From: Balneolales bacterium
Lineage (GTDB): Bacteria; Bacteroidota; Rhodothermia; Balneolales; Natronogracilivirgulaceae
NCBI GenBank assembly: GCA_007131625.1
Contig: SLQC01000317.1
Span: 1 to 5,284 of the forward strand
Reading direction: 5' to 3'
DNA length: 5,284 nt
The position numbers and the translations under genes are program-made. Positions 1 to 5,284 of the stretch are shown piece after piece (position 1 is the stretch's first letter; each line of letters opens with the position of its first letter). The notes under the pieces were generated by a model, which was not told the DNA's origin, made no database searches, and saw nothing but the letters and a program-made list of their open reading frames with translations.

Positions 1-95
1 CACCCTTGTTACGATTTCAGCACACACAAGCAAGATAGAATCTCCCGGGTGCACCATGTGTACTTTTTAATCAGAAACTTGTAACACATGAATAA
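1..95. other. Left-edge intergenic segment, no supportable gene
   Basis: No gene can be supported here. Plus frame 1 is open from the edge to a TAA at 82-84 (27 codons) and frame 2 is also open for about 22 codons, but neither piece resembles a known protein tail. The segment contains the palindromes CCCGGG (44-49) and GGTGCACC (48-55), and a hairpin at 55-90 that is listed separately. It is the 3' flank of the minus-strand RraB-like gene. Confidence 0.5.
55..90 (-). terminator. Hairpin just after the RraB-like gene
   Basis: CATGTGT (55-61) is perfectly complementary to ACACATG (84-90). The stem extends by AC (62-63) pairing with GT (81-82) if A83 is bulged, leaving a 17-base loop. It lies 5 bases past the TAA of the minus-strand gene, where a terminator or an mRNA-stabilising hairpin would be expected. 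On the minus strand it is followed by GTGCACCCGGG and not by a run of T, so it is not a classical intrinsic terminator. Confidence 0.35.
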
Positions 96-413
96 TTACA
101 ACGTTGATTTCAACTCCCATCGCTTGAATGTGCCACCGTAATATTCGGCTAAATCCGCGAGATAATTACTAAGATCGAGAATGGTCTGCATGTCTGGTGT
201 GATCACCGCATGAGCATGGCAAATCCAGCAGGAGCCGATAGGTATAATGTTAATTTCCCAATTCTCTTTCTGTAATCGGGCTGCCATATAATATGCAGAA
301 CTTTCCTCAAACAATTCAATATAAAAAAGGATGGATTTATCAACGGAAGCGGAAGAGTATCCGGAAATTGCGGCAAACTCGCTGTTCCCTAACATCTGTT
401 CTGTACTATCCAT
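96..413 (-). CDS. RraB-like protein (ribonuclease E regulator B family)
   Basis: This encodes a small 105-residue protein with no signal peptide or membrane segment, so it is probably cytoplasmic. I assign it to the RraB family from its pattern. There is a strand-helix start (SILFYIELFEESSAYYMAARL, about residues 27-46), then a second strand (NWEINI, 51-56). A Trp-containing strand leads to a conserved Pro (W63, P73), then a helix (about 75-90), and the family's typical ending YYGGTFKRWE (91-100). In Escherichia coli RraB binds RNase E and changes its cleavage of mRNAs; the same role here is inference. CWICH (62-66) is an unusual cluster of cysteines and histidine. The start is the only one possible: an in-frame TAA sits four codons upstream (423-425). 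No Shine-Dalgarno sequence is visible. The gene stands alone, divergent from citrate synthase, with a promoter-like site about 70 bases upstream. Confidence 0.72.
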   Translation of the reverse strand: MDSTEQMLGNSEFAAISGYSSASVDKSILFYIELFEESSAYYMAARLQKENWEINIIPIGSCWICHAHAVITPDMQTILDLSNYLADLAEYYGGTFKRWELKSTL

Positions 414-484
414 ATCAAAGATTTATGCCGATTTATGTCATAATTGAGAACCACATCCAATGATGTTTTACACCAAATGTATAT

Positions 485-514
485 CAAAGTTAAAAATTCA
501 CACCAAATTAACAA
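485..514 (-). promoter_or_regulatory. Bacteroidota-type promoter for the RraB-like gene
   Basis: Read on the minus strand, TAACTTTG (485-492) matches the Bacteroidota -7 consensus TAnnTTTG exactly. A TTG (512-514) lies 19 bases upstream, the spacing expected for the -33 element. Transcription would start near 478 and leave a leader of about 65 bases. A second exact TAnnTTTG (TACATTTG, 474-481) overlaps the expected start site and has a TTTG 22 bases upstream, so an alternative promoter is possible. Such matches arise by chance in AT-rich DNA. Confidence 0.42.
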
Positions 515-667
515 TTTCAATATAACACACAAACTTGAAGATTTCGTTCCAAACCACTGTTTTCTGCTCCTAATTGTGAATTTTTATCTTGATGTTAAAA
601 TTAAATCCCTCTAAACATGTGATTCTTACGCGATTTATGTGTATACTTTGCAGATATGACGCATCGT

Positions 668-696
668 GTTTGTCGGTTGCCATGTTAGTCGAACAG
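668..696. repeat. Direct repeat, copy 1 (29 bases)
   Basis: This matches copy 2 at 28 of 29 positions; the only difference is C674 versus A740. The core GCCATGTTAGTCGAAC is identical in both copies. After the repeat, weaker similarity continues: CCGTTGT (703-709) and AGCT (713-716) here correspond to CCGTCGT (763-769) and AGCT (771-774) after copy 2. The duplicated unit was therefore probably longer than 29 bases and has partly diverged. No clear hairpin forms inside the repeat. Confidence 0.85.
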
Positions 697-733
697 TTAG
701 GGCCGTTGTAAAAGCTAAGTTGTACTCTTGAAG

Positions 734-762
734 GTTTGTAGGTTGCCATGTTAGTCGAACAG
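734..762. repeat. Direct repeat, copy 2 (29 bases)
   Basis: This is the second copy, offset exactly 66 bases from the first with 37 bases between them. The offset is a multiple of three, so on the minus strand both copies read CSTNMAT in one frame and VRLTWQPTN in another. Neither frame resembles a known protein or has a convincing start. No full third copy exists in the window. A weak match to the core (10 of 14 bases at 616-629) lies 65 bases before the same point in copy 1. Confidence 0.85.
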
Positions 763-1043
763 CCGTCGTCAGCTGGTTTGAAATCGGTTTTCCTGTACAA
801 CGGAACGCATTTATATTATAAAAGCGTTTTCTGCTAAAAAATACCTTGAACACTAACAGGCCGGTCATCACACATAATACTTTTAATCAAAATAATAGCG
901 TTAATCACTTATTTCATATGACTGTTGAAATTTAACTAAACCCATATAAATCATATATATCAATTTTTTATAATTTTTGTTTTATCACTTTGTAATAAAC
1001 TCAAATTGAATTGAGTAATCACCGAAAACAATTCGTGAAATAC

Positions 1044-1049
1044 GGAGAC
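1044..1049 (+). promoter_or_regulatory. Ribosome binding site setting the citrate synthase start
   Basis: GGAG (1044-1047) lies 5 bases before the ATG at 1053. An upstream in-frame TTG at 1011 would add 14 residues, but it follows only AT-rich sequence with no Shine-Dalgarno match, and the purine-rich site would then lie inside the gene. ATG at 1053 is therefore the better start. Confidence 0.75.
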
Positions 1050-1052
1050 TTT

Positions 1053-2216
1053 ATGACCAAGAAAGCAGTTGACACCATTGACACTGACAAATACCCGCAT
1101 GTTAACAAGGGTCTGGATGGAATTGTAGCTTTTTCATCCTCCAAAAGCGCCATAGACGGAGATAAAGGGGAGCTTATCTATGCAGGATACAACATCGATA
1201 CGCTCGCCGAGAATTCTACCTTCGAAGAGGTGGCATTCTTGTTGTGGTTCGATCGGCTCCCCACCCGGAAAGAACTGGATGAACTCAACGATCAGCTCGT
1301 CGCCGAACGGCACCTGCCCGATACAGTGGTTAACTATCTGAAGAATACCAGCAAGGATGCCGAACCGATGTCGGTGCTGCGCACTGCTACCTCCATGCTG
1401 GGCGATTTTGACGAGGAGGCAGAGATAAACGAACCGGAAGCAAATTTCCGAAAATCCATCCGAATGACTGCCAAAATGCCTGCCATCATCGCCGGTTTCC
1501 AGCGTGCACGCGATGGAAAGGAGGTTCTGGCTCCTCTCAAGGAAGGCAGCACCGCCTACGACTTCCTCTATATGCTCAATGGTGAACGTCCCGGTGAAAA
1601 AGCCGAAAAAGTGATGGACATCTGCCTTATTATCCATGCTGAGCACGGTATGAATGCCTCCACATTTGTGAGCCGTGCCGTCTGCTCTACCCAGTCTGAT
1701 ATCTACTCCGCTATTACCGGTGCCATCGGATCGCTGAAGGGTCCCCTTCACGGCGGTGCCAATGCTGCAGTCATGAATATGTTGCTGCAACTTGACGATG
1801 ATGCCGATGTCGAAGCCTATATCAAGGAGCAACTGGCCGAACGCAAAAAGATCATGGGCTTTGGACACCGTGTCTACCGGACCATCGATCCGAGGGCCAA
1901 ACATCTTCAGAAAATGGCCAAAGAACTGGCTGAAGAGACCGATATGATGACTCTCTACAACTGGTCGGAACAGATCCAGTCGGTCATGAAAAATGAGAAA
2001 GGAATTGATCCCAACGTTGATTTCTTCTCAGCAACGGTCTACTACTCTATGGGAATTAAAACCGATCTGTTTACCTGTATCTTTGCCATGAGCCGTGTAA
2101 CCGGGTGGACAGCACACTTTTTGGAGCAAGCCGGCAATAACCGGCTGATTCGCCCGCGTCAGCTCTATACCGGCAAAAAAAATCTGCCATGGGTCCCCAT
2201 TGAGGAGCGTAGCTGA
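1053..2216 (+). CDS. gltA: Citrate synthase
   Basis: This 387-residue cytoplasmic enzyme condenses oxaloacetate with acetyl-CoA to give citrate and CoA, the entry step of the TCA cycle. Its length fits the short class of bacterial citrate synthases. The conserved sites are present in order: HGMNASTF (His198, oxaloacetate binding), GPLHGGAN (catalytic His233), the family signature GFGHRVYRTIDPRAK (270-284, His272), and NVDFFS with the catalytic aspartate (Asp323). The arginines of SRVTGW (Arg348) and RPRQLYTG (Arg367, Arg369) fit substrate binding. The N-terminal part GLDGIVAFSSSKSAIDG, then LIYAGYNIDTLAENSTFEEVAFLLW, is typical of the family. Short citrate synthases overlap in sequence with 2-methylcitrate synthases. 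No prpB or prpD neighbour is visible, so citrate is the default substrate but propionyl-CoA use cannot be excluded. All active-site residues are intact. An upstream TTG start at 1011 would give 401 residues and is disfavoured. Confidence 0.95.
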   Translation: MTKKAVDTIDTDKYPHVNKGLDGIVAFSSSKSAIDGDKGELIYAGYNIDTLAENSTFEEVAFLLWFDRLPTRKELDELNDQLVAERHLPDTVVNYLKNTSKDAEPMSVLRTATSMLGDFDEEAEINEPEANFRKSIRMTAKMPAIIAGFQRARDGKEVLAPLKEGSTAYDFLYMLNGERPGEKAEKVMDICLIIHAEHGMNASTFVSRAVCSTQSDIYSAITGAIGSLKGPLHGGANAAVMNMLLQLDDDADVEAYIKEQLAERKKIMGFGHRVYRTIDPRAKHLQKMAKELAEETDMMTLYNWSEQIQSVMKNEKGIDPNVDFFSATVYYSMGIKTDLFTCIFAMSRVTGWTAHFLEQAGNNRLIRPRQLYTGKKNLPWVPIEERS

Positions 2217-2257
2217 CCGGCAGAACACATTTTTCCACTTCGCATTTCTTATGCCGG
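2217..2257 (+). terminator. Inverted repeat after citrate synthase
   Basis: CCGGCA (2217-2222), directly after the TGA, is perfectly complementary to TGCCGG (2252-2257), with a loop of 29 bases. No T-run follows, and a weak second stem occurs downstream (CCAGG 2278-2282 with CCTGG 2297-2301). It may cause partial attenuation between citrate synthase and the GH3-like gene, or be chance. It is not a convincing intrinsic terminator, so readthrough into the next gene is plausible. Confidence 0.2.
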
Positions 2258-2355
2258 GTTGATCTGCACCTCCCTCACCAGGGGGATACGGATCCACCTG
2301 GCTGATTGGGAATTTCAACATCCGATTTTTCTCCCTTTAACTTTTTGAGAACAAC

Positions 2356-3894
2356 ATGCCCAGATCTGTAGCTTCGGCACAACAGAAGGTCTTATCACTA
2401 TTGCTCCGAAAAGGAGCACATACAGAATACGGGAATAGATTCGGATTTTCGAATATCAGCAACTATTCTGAGTATTCCGATAAGGTTCCGCTCACGACCT
2501 ACGATGATATTGAGCCGTATATTGAACGGCTCAAAAAGGGTGAACATAACCTTTTATGGCCCAGTAAAATACATAATTTTGCCATATCGGCTGGGACTAC
2601 CGGAAGGGGAAAGCATATTCCTCTGAGCGAGGAGCGGTTGCGCAGCGATCAGCGTTTCATGCGCAAAGTAATCATCTCATATCTGTCCCAAAAACCGAAT
2701 TTGCTCTATTTTTTCATGGGCAGCCATGTGAGTCTTCCCGGCAATATTGAACGGCTGGACCCGAAATCGAATATTCGCCTCGGCGAAATCAGCGCCTATC
2801 TGGCCAAGTTGTCTCCGGGATGGCTCTCCTTGTTTCAGGTGCGGTCGACACATACGATGATCCGGGAAGAGTGGACCGAGAAATTTGACCGGACTCTCGA
2901 GATAGCAGTACAGTCGGATGTCCGGAAAATCGTCGCCATCCCCTCCTGGGCATTGCGCTTTTTTCAGCGGGCTCTTGAAATCACTGGCAAAAAACATATT
3001 CGTGAGATTTGGCCCAATCTGCGTCTGCTGATCTGTGGTGGCGAAGCCCTGAATACCTACCGCCCCCATTTCAACCAATTGCTGGAAGGCCTTGATATGG
3101 ACTTTATCGAGAATTACGGTGCTTCTGAATCGTATTTTGCCTTCAGCGATGACTTGAAACGGACCGACCTTCGGTTGATCGTCGACAACGGCGTCTTCTA
3201 CGAGTGGATTCCAATGCCCAAAAATCACAAAGACAATCTTCAGGAACAAAAGCCGGTACCGACATGGGAAGTTGAGAAGGGCATCCCCTATTCACTCGTC
3301 GTCAGCTGTAACTCCGGACTCTGGCGTTATATGATCAACGATGTCGTTGAGTTCACCGACACCGAACAGCCTCGTATTAATGTGGTCGGGCGTGTTTCCG
3401 AGGTTTTTGACCGGTTCGGTGAGGCAGTCGAGTCACACGAGGCACAGTCTGCTCTTGAGAAGAGTGCCGAAGAGTGCAACGCCACATTTTCAGTTTTCAC
3501 GATGGGTGGACTTATTGATCCCGAGATCAAAGCGCCACGTCATTACTGGTTCATTCAGTGGGTCAAAAAGCCGGCTGATCCGGACAGGTTTACCCGTCTG
3601 CTCGATGAAAATCTCCAGGAGATCAACCGACACTATCACAATCGGCGCAGGAGCATGGGAATTCATCCTCCGGTTACCCTGAATATGACAAAGAAAGCGA
3701 TGTACGGGTGGCGGGAAATACATCAGGCGCTCCACGCCCAGACCAAAATGCCCCGAATCATTGAAGACACGGACAAGATTACGGATATGATCCGTTTGTG
3801 CCGTGAATCCGACAAGAGCTTCGAAGGCAGGTGTACCGGTGAAGACCCAACCAAAGGGAAATCTTATTCAACAATCACCGAGAACGAAGAATAA
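2356..3894 (+). CDS. GH3-family acyl-acid amido synthetase-like protein
   Basis: This 512-residue protein belongs to the GH3 (auxin-responsive promoter) family of adenylate-forming enzymes. Plant members activate carboxylic acids such as jasmonate or indole-acetate with ATP and join them to amino acids; the substrates of bacterial members are largely unknown. The three nucleotide-binding motifs are present: SAGTTGRGKHIP (78-89), ENYGASE (252-258), and YMINDVVEF followed by INVVGR (325-346). The family lead-in DIEPYIERLKKGEHNLLWPSK (about 51-71) and the C-terminal lid domain (about 350-475, ending near TKMPRI) are also seen. The protein opens at about the point where relatives read Q-rich helix then TEYGNRFGF, so it seems roughly 20 residues short at the N-terminus. 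A TAA at 2338-2340 blocks any earlier start, and only a weak GAGA (2347-2350) precedes the ATG. No signal peptide is seen. It lies 139 bases after citrate synthase on the same strand, so co-transcription is possible. Confidence 0.88.
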   Translation: MPRSVASAQQKVLSLLLRKGAHTEYGNRFGFSNISNYSEYSDKVPLTTYDDIEPYIERLKKGEHNLLWPSKIHNFAISAGTTGRGKHIPLSEERLRSDQRFMRKVIISYLSQKPNLLYFFMGSHVSLPGNIERLDPKSNIRLGEISAYLAKLSPGWLSLFQVRSTHTMIREEWTEKFDRTLEIAVQSDVRKIVAIPSWALRFFQRALEITGKKHIREIWPNLRLLICGGEALNTYRPHFNQLLEGLDMDFIENYGASESYFAFSDDLKRTDLRLIVDNGVFYEWIPMPKNHKDNLQEQKPVPTWEVEKGIPYSLVVSCNSGLWRYMINDVVEFTDTEQPRINVVGRVSEVFDRFGEAVESHEAQSALEKSAEECNATFSVFTMGGLIDPEIKAPRHYWFIQWVKKPADPDRFTRLLDENLQEINRHYHNRRRSMGIHPPVTLNMTKKAMYGWREIHQALHAQTKMPRIIEDTDKITDMIRLCRESDKSFEGRCTGEDPTKGKSYSTITENEE

Positions 3895-3904
3895 GTCAAC
3901 ATAA

Positions 3905-3925
3905 AAGAGGCTGAGTAACCTTCTT
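3905..3925. terminator. Weak hairpin between convergent genes
   Basis: AAGAGG (3905-3910) can pair with CCTTCTT (3919-3925) if one T is bulged, around an 8-base loop. It sits in the 44-base gap between the ends of the GH3-like gene and the convergent propeller gene, where a two-way terminator would be expected. The stem is short and no T-run follows directly, so the call is tentative. Confidence 0.22.
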
Positions 3926-3938
3926 ATCAATCAACGTT

Positions 3939-5261
3939 TTACTCGCCATATGACGTATATTCATAAAACTCCACCCACTTTTCATTTTTTTCGGTAGTGG
4001 AGTTGTAGGATACGAAAATCGTCTTGTCTTCCAGAACACCGAGCACTACATCCCAAAAAGGCTCCTCAAAAACATACTGGGCCTCTTTTTCAATCTGCCC
4101 CTCATCGTCCAATTTCCAGATTTCAAGTTGGGATGAGTTGTAATTGGCATGTTCCTGTCCCCTTCCAATATGCCATTCATGGACCGAATTCAGTGTGGTA
4201 TAAGCCACTGCAAGACGCTGTTCATCATATTTTGCACCAAACAGATAATGAGGCACCGCTTCGGAATCGGCATGCCCTGCAATCACCGACGTCCCCAGGC
4301 TCTTATTGGTCCCGATATCCACGGCATTGACCACCAGACTACCGGTCAATCCCTTATCAGGGCGGTAGGAAAACTCAGCTGGACGAAGATAATTGAGCAG
4401 ATAAATCCCCAGGTCTCCAAATTTGTCTATACGGATACTGCGAGGAGGCTGCCCATCCGGTGATTCAAAAGCATCTATTTGGGTGATGGAAAATGAGTCA
4501 TCCCGCGTGTCAATCCTGGCAAGATGTAATTCCTGGCTAACGGCCAGGGGAACGATCAGGTAGGGTCCGTCGACCAGTGCATCATACATTCTGGCTCCCT
4601 CGACAGGTAACGGCAAGTCATCCAGACGCTCCACCACTTCGGTTTGCAAATCCATCTTGAACCTGCGAACATATCTTGCTGTCCGGTCGGGCAGAAAAAT
4701 GCGCATTGAACCATCTTCCGAAATGAATGTCATGGGGTTAAGCACACCATTGCCATTGCTGTAGACAAAAAGTTCCTGCAGCGACTCTCCATCGAACCTG
4801 TCAAGGTAGACTTTCCGTGAACGCCGTTCATCGGTAGGTACCCCTTCGTATTCGTCGGTGCGGTCATTATAGATGAAATACCTGGCTCCGGTCTCCGGAT
4901 CCACCACCACATCCATCATCCCTGTTCGTCCGTCCTGCGGATCATTCCGGCCTCTGCCTGCTTCCGAAAATATAACCAATGTTCCCTGATCGCTGCTCCC
5001 ATATTCCATGTTCCAGTAATAGAGATGTTCACCCACTCCGTTTTGAGGTGTGCAAGCATAATTCATAAGCATATGAACTTCATTACCATGAATATCAATA
5101 CCTTTGTGTCCACCACTGCAGAGATAATCGCCAATATAAAGACGATCGATTTTGGTTAACACCGGCGTTTCGGTTTCCGGCATACATGCGGTTTGGCCGA
5201 GAGCCGTCATAAAAACGATCATCATTACAAGTAACTTTCTCGAGTCAGGGGAGCTTTTCAT
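3939..5261 (-). CDS. Exported beta-propeller-like protein of unknown function
   Basis: I do not recognise this 440-residue protein as a named family. The N-terminus is an export signal: a charged start (KSSPDSRK), a hydrophobic stretch (residues 10-22, LLVMMIVFMTALG) and a cysteine at 26 followed by MPETETP. Cys26 could be lipidated, but the preceding QTA is a poor lipobox because Q replaces the usual L at -3, so a secreted or periplasmic form is possible. The only other cysteines, Cys48 and Cys70, could form a disulfide, which fits export. The rest is a run of short strands with turns such as DIHGNEVHMLM, DPETGARYFIY, SEDGSMRIFL, DKFGDLGIYLL and DDEGQIEKEA. This pattern fits a six- or seven-bladed beta-propeller of the TolB-like or BNR-like kind. 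No catalytic motif is evident, so binding or scaffolding is as likely as enzymatic activity. The gene converges on the GH3-like gene. Confidence 0.72.
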   Translation of the reverse strand: MKSSPDSRKLLVMMIVFMTALGQTACMPETETPVLTKIDRLYIGDYLCSGGHKGIDIHGNEVHMLMNYACTPQNGVGEHLYYWNMEYGSSDQGTLVIFSEAGRGRNDPQDGRTGMMDVVVDPETGARYFIYNDRTDEYEGVPTDERRSRKVYLDRFDGESLQELFVYSNGNGVLNPMTFISEDGSMRIFLPDRTARYVRRFKMDLQTEVVERLDDLPLPVEGARMYDALVDGPYLIVPLAVSQELHLARIDTRDDSFSITQIDAFESPDGQPPRSIRIDKFGDLGIYLLNYLRPAEFSYRPDKGLTGSLVVNAVDIGTNKSLGTSVIAGHADSEAVPHYLFGAKYDEQRLAVAYTTLNSVHEWHIGRGQEHANYNSSQLEIWKLDDEGQIEKEAQYVFEEPFWDVVLGVLEDKTIFVSYNSTTEKNEKWVEFYEYTSYGE

Positions 5262-5267
5262 ATTTGA

Positions 5268-5273
5268 CCCCTT
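5268..5273 (-). promoter_or_regulatory. Ribosome binding site of the propeller gene
   Basis: On the minus strand AAGGGG lies 6 bases before the ATG at 5261-5259, a good purine-rich Shine-Dalgarno match at normal spacing. It supports this start, as does the export signal that begins there. The promoter lies beyond the window edge. Confidence 0.65.
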
Positions 5274-5284
5274 CGTGGAATTCA

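Larger units (their letters stand above)
414..1052. other. AT-rich divergent intergenic region
   Basis: This gap of about 640 bases separates the RraB-like gene from citrate synthase and is much richer in A and T than the flanking genes. It holds a promoter-like site for the minus-strand gene (485-514), the paired direct repeats (668-696 and 734-762), and small coincidental repeats: GATTTATG at 420-427 and 430-437, ATATCAAAG at 412-420 and 481-489, and ACACCAAAT at 470-478 and 500-508. Short minus-strand open frames at 570-800 and 635-871 overlap in different frames, have low-complexity ends and look like no known protein, so I treat them as non-coding. The last 150 bases (about 900-1050) are very AT-rich and should contain the citrate synthase promoter, but no convincing pair of promoter elements stands out. 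Confidence 0.6.

Noticed and set aside
3..21. Resemblance (about 17 of 19 bases) to the complement of the conserved 3' end of 16S rRNA
   Set aside because: The sequence to the right, where the rest of 16S should follow, does not match rRNA at all, so this is a chance match and not an rRNA gene.
668..762. CRISPR-like geometry: two 29-base repeats around a 37-base spacer
   Set aside because: There are only two copies, the sequence after the second copy resembles the supposed spacer, and there is no cas gene or leader in the window. A diverged tandem duplication explains it better.
570..871. Two overlapping minus-strand open frames of 76 and 78 codons covering the repeats
   Set aside because: They overlap in different frames, owe their internal repetition to the 66-base DNA repeat, end in low-complexity AT-rich codons and show no good start site or known domain.
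969..974. Perfect TATAAT as a -10 box for citrate synthase
   Set aside because: No -35-like hexamer lies at a suitable distance upstream, and such hexamers are expected by chance in this very AT-rich stretch.
1011..1052. TTG start giving a 14-residue longer citrate synthase
   Set aside because: No ribosome binding site precedes the TTG, while GGAG at 1044-1047 is well placed for the ATG at 1053.
1134..1904. 256-codon open frame antisense to citrate synthase
   Set aside because: It lies entirely within a well-conserved gene on the other strand and its translation resembles no known protein; it is a by-product of codon bias.
2677..3249. 190-codon open frame antisense to the GH3-like gene
   Set aside because: The sense frame carries all GH3 motifs across this stretch, and the antisense translation has no recognisable domain or start site.

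Overview
The window reads as ordinary chromosome from a bacterium of the Bacteroidota or a related phylum such as Balneolota or Rhodothermota. This rests on three things: a short citrate synthase, a bacterial GH3-family enzyme, and a promoter-like site of the Bacteroidota type (TTG, 19 bases, TAnnTTTG) in an AT-rich intergenic region. The placement is an inference and was not checked against any database.

Layout from left to right. Positions 1-95 hold a hairpin and no supportable gene. A minus-strand gene (96-413) encodes a 105-residue RraB-like protein. A divergent, AT-rich gap follows (414-1052). It carries the promoter-like site for the RraB-like gene and a pair of nearly identical 29-base direct repeats 66 bases apart, and it is the most unusual part of the window. 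On the plus strand come a complete citrate synthase (1053-2216, best start ATG at 1053) and, after 139 bases, a GH3-family acyl-acid amido synthetase-like protein (2356-3894). Last, a convergent minus-strand gene (3939-5261) encodes an exported, probably beta-propeller, protein of unknown function. Only 44 bases separate it from the GH3-like gene, and its ribosome binding site is just inside the window.

The genes do not form an obvious single pathway. Citrate synthase supplies the TCA cycle. The GH3-like enzyme probably activates a carboxylic acid with ATP and may be co-transcribed with citrate synthase, but no functional link is evident. The RraB-like protein suggests control of RNA turnover. 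The terminal gene is a cell-envelope protein. I found no mobile element, tRNA, rRNA, cas gene or defence system. The repeat pair is the only candidate for something undescribed, and the evidence for it is modest.
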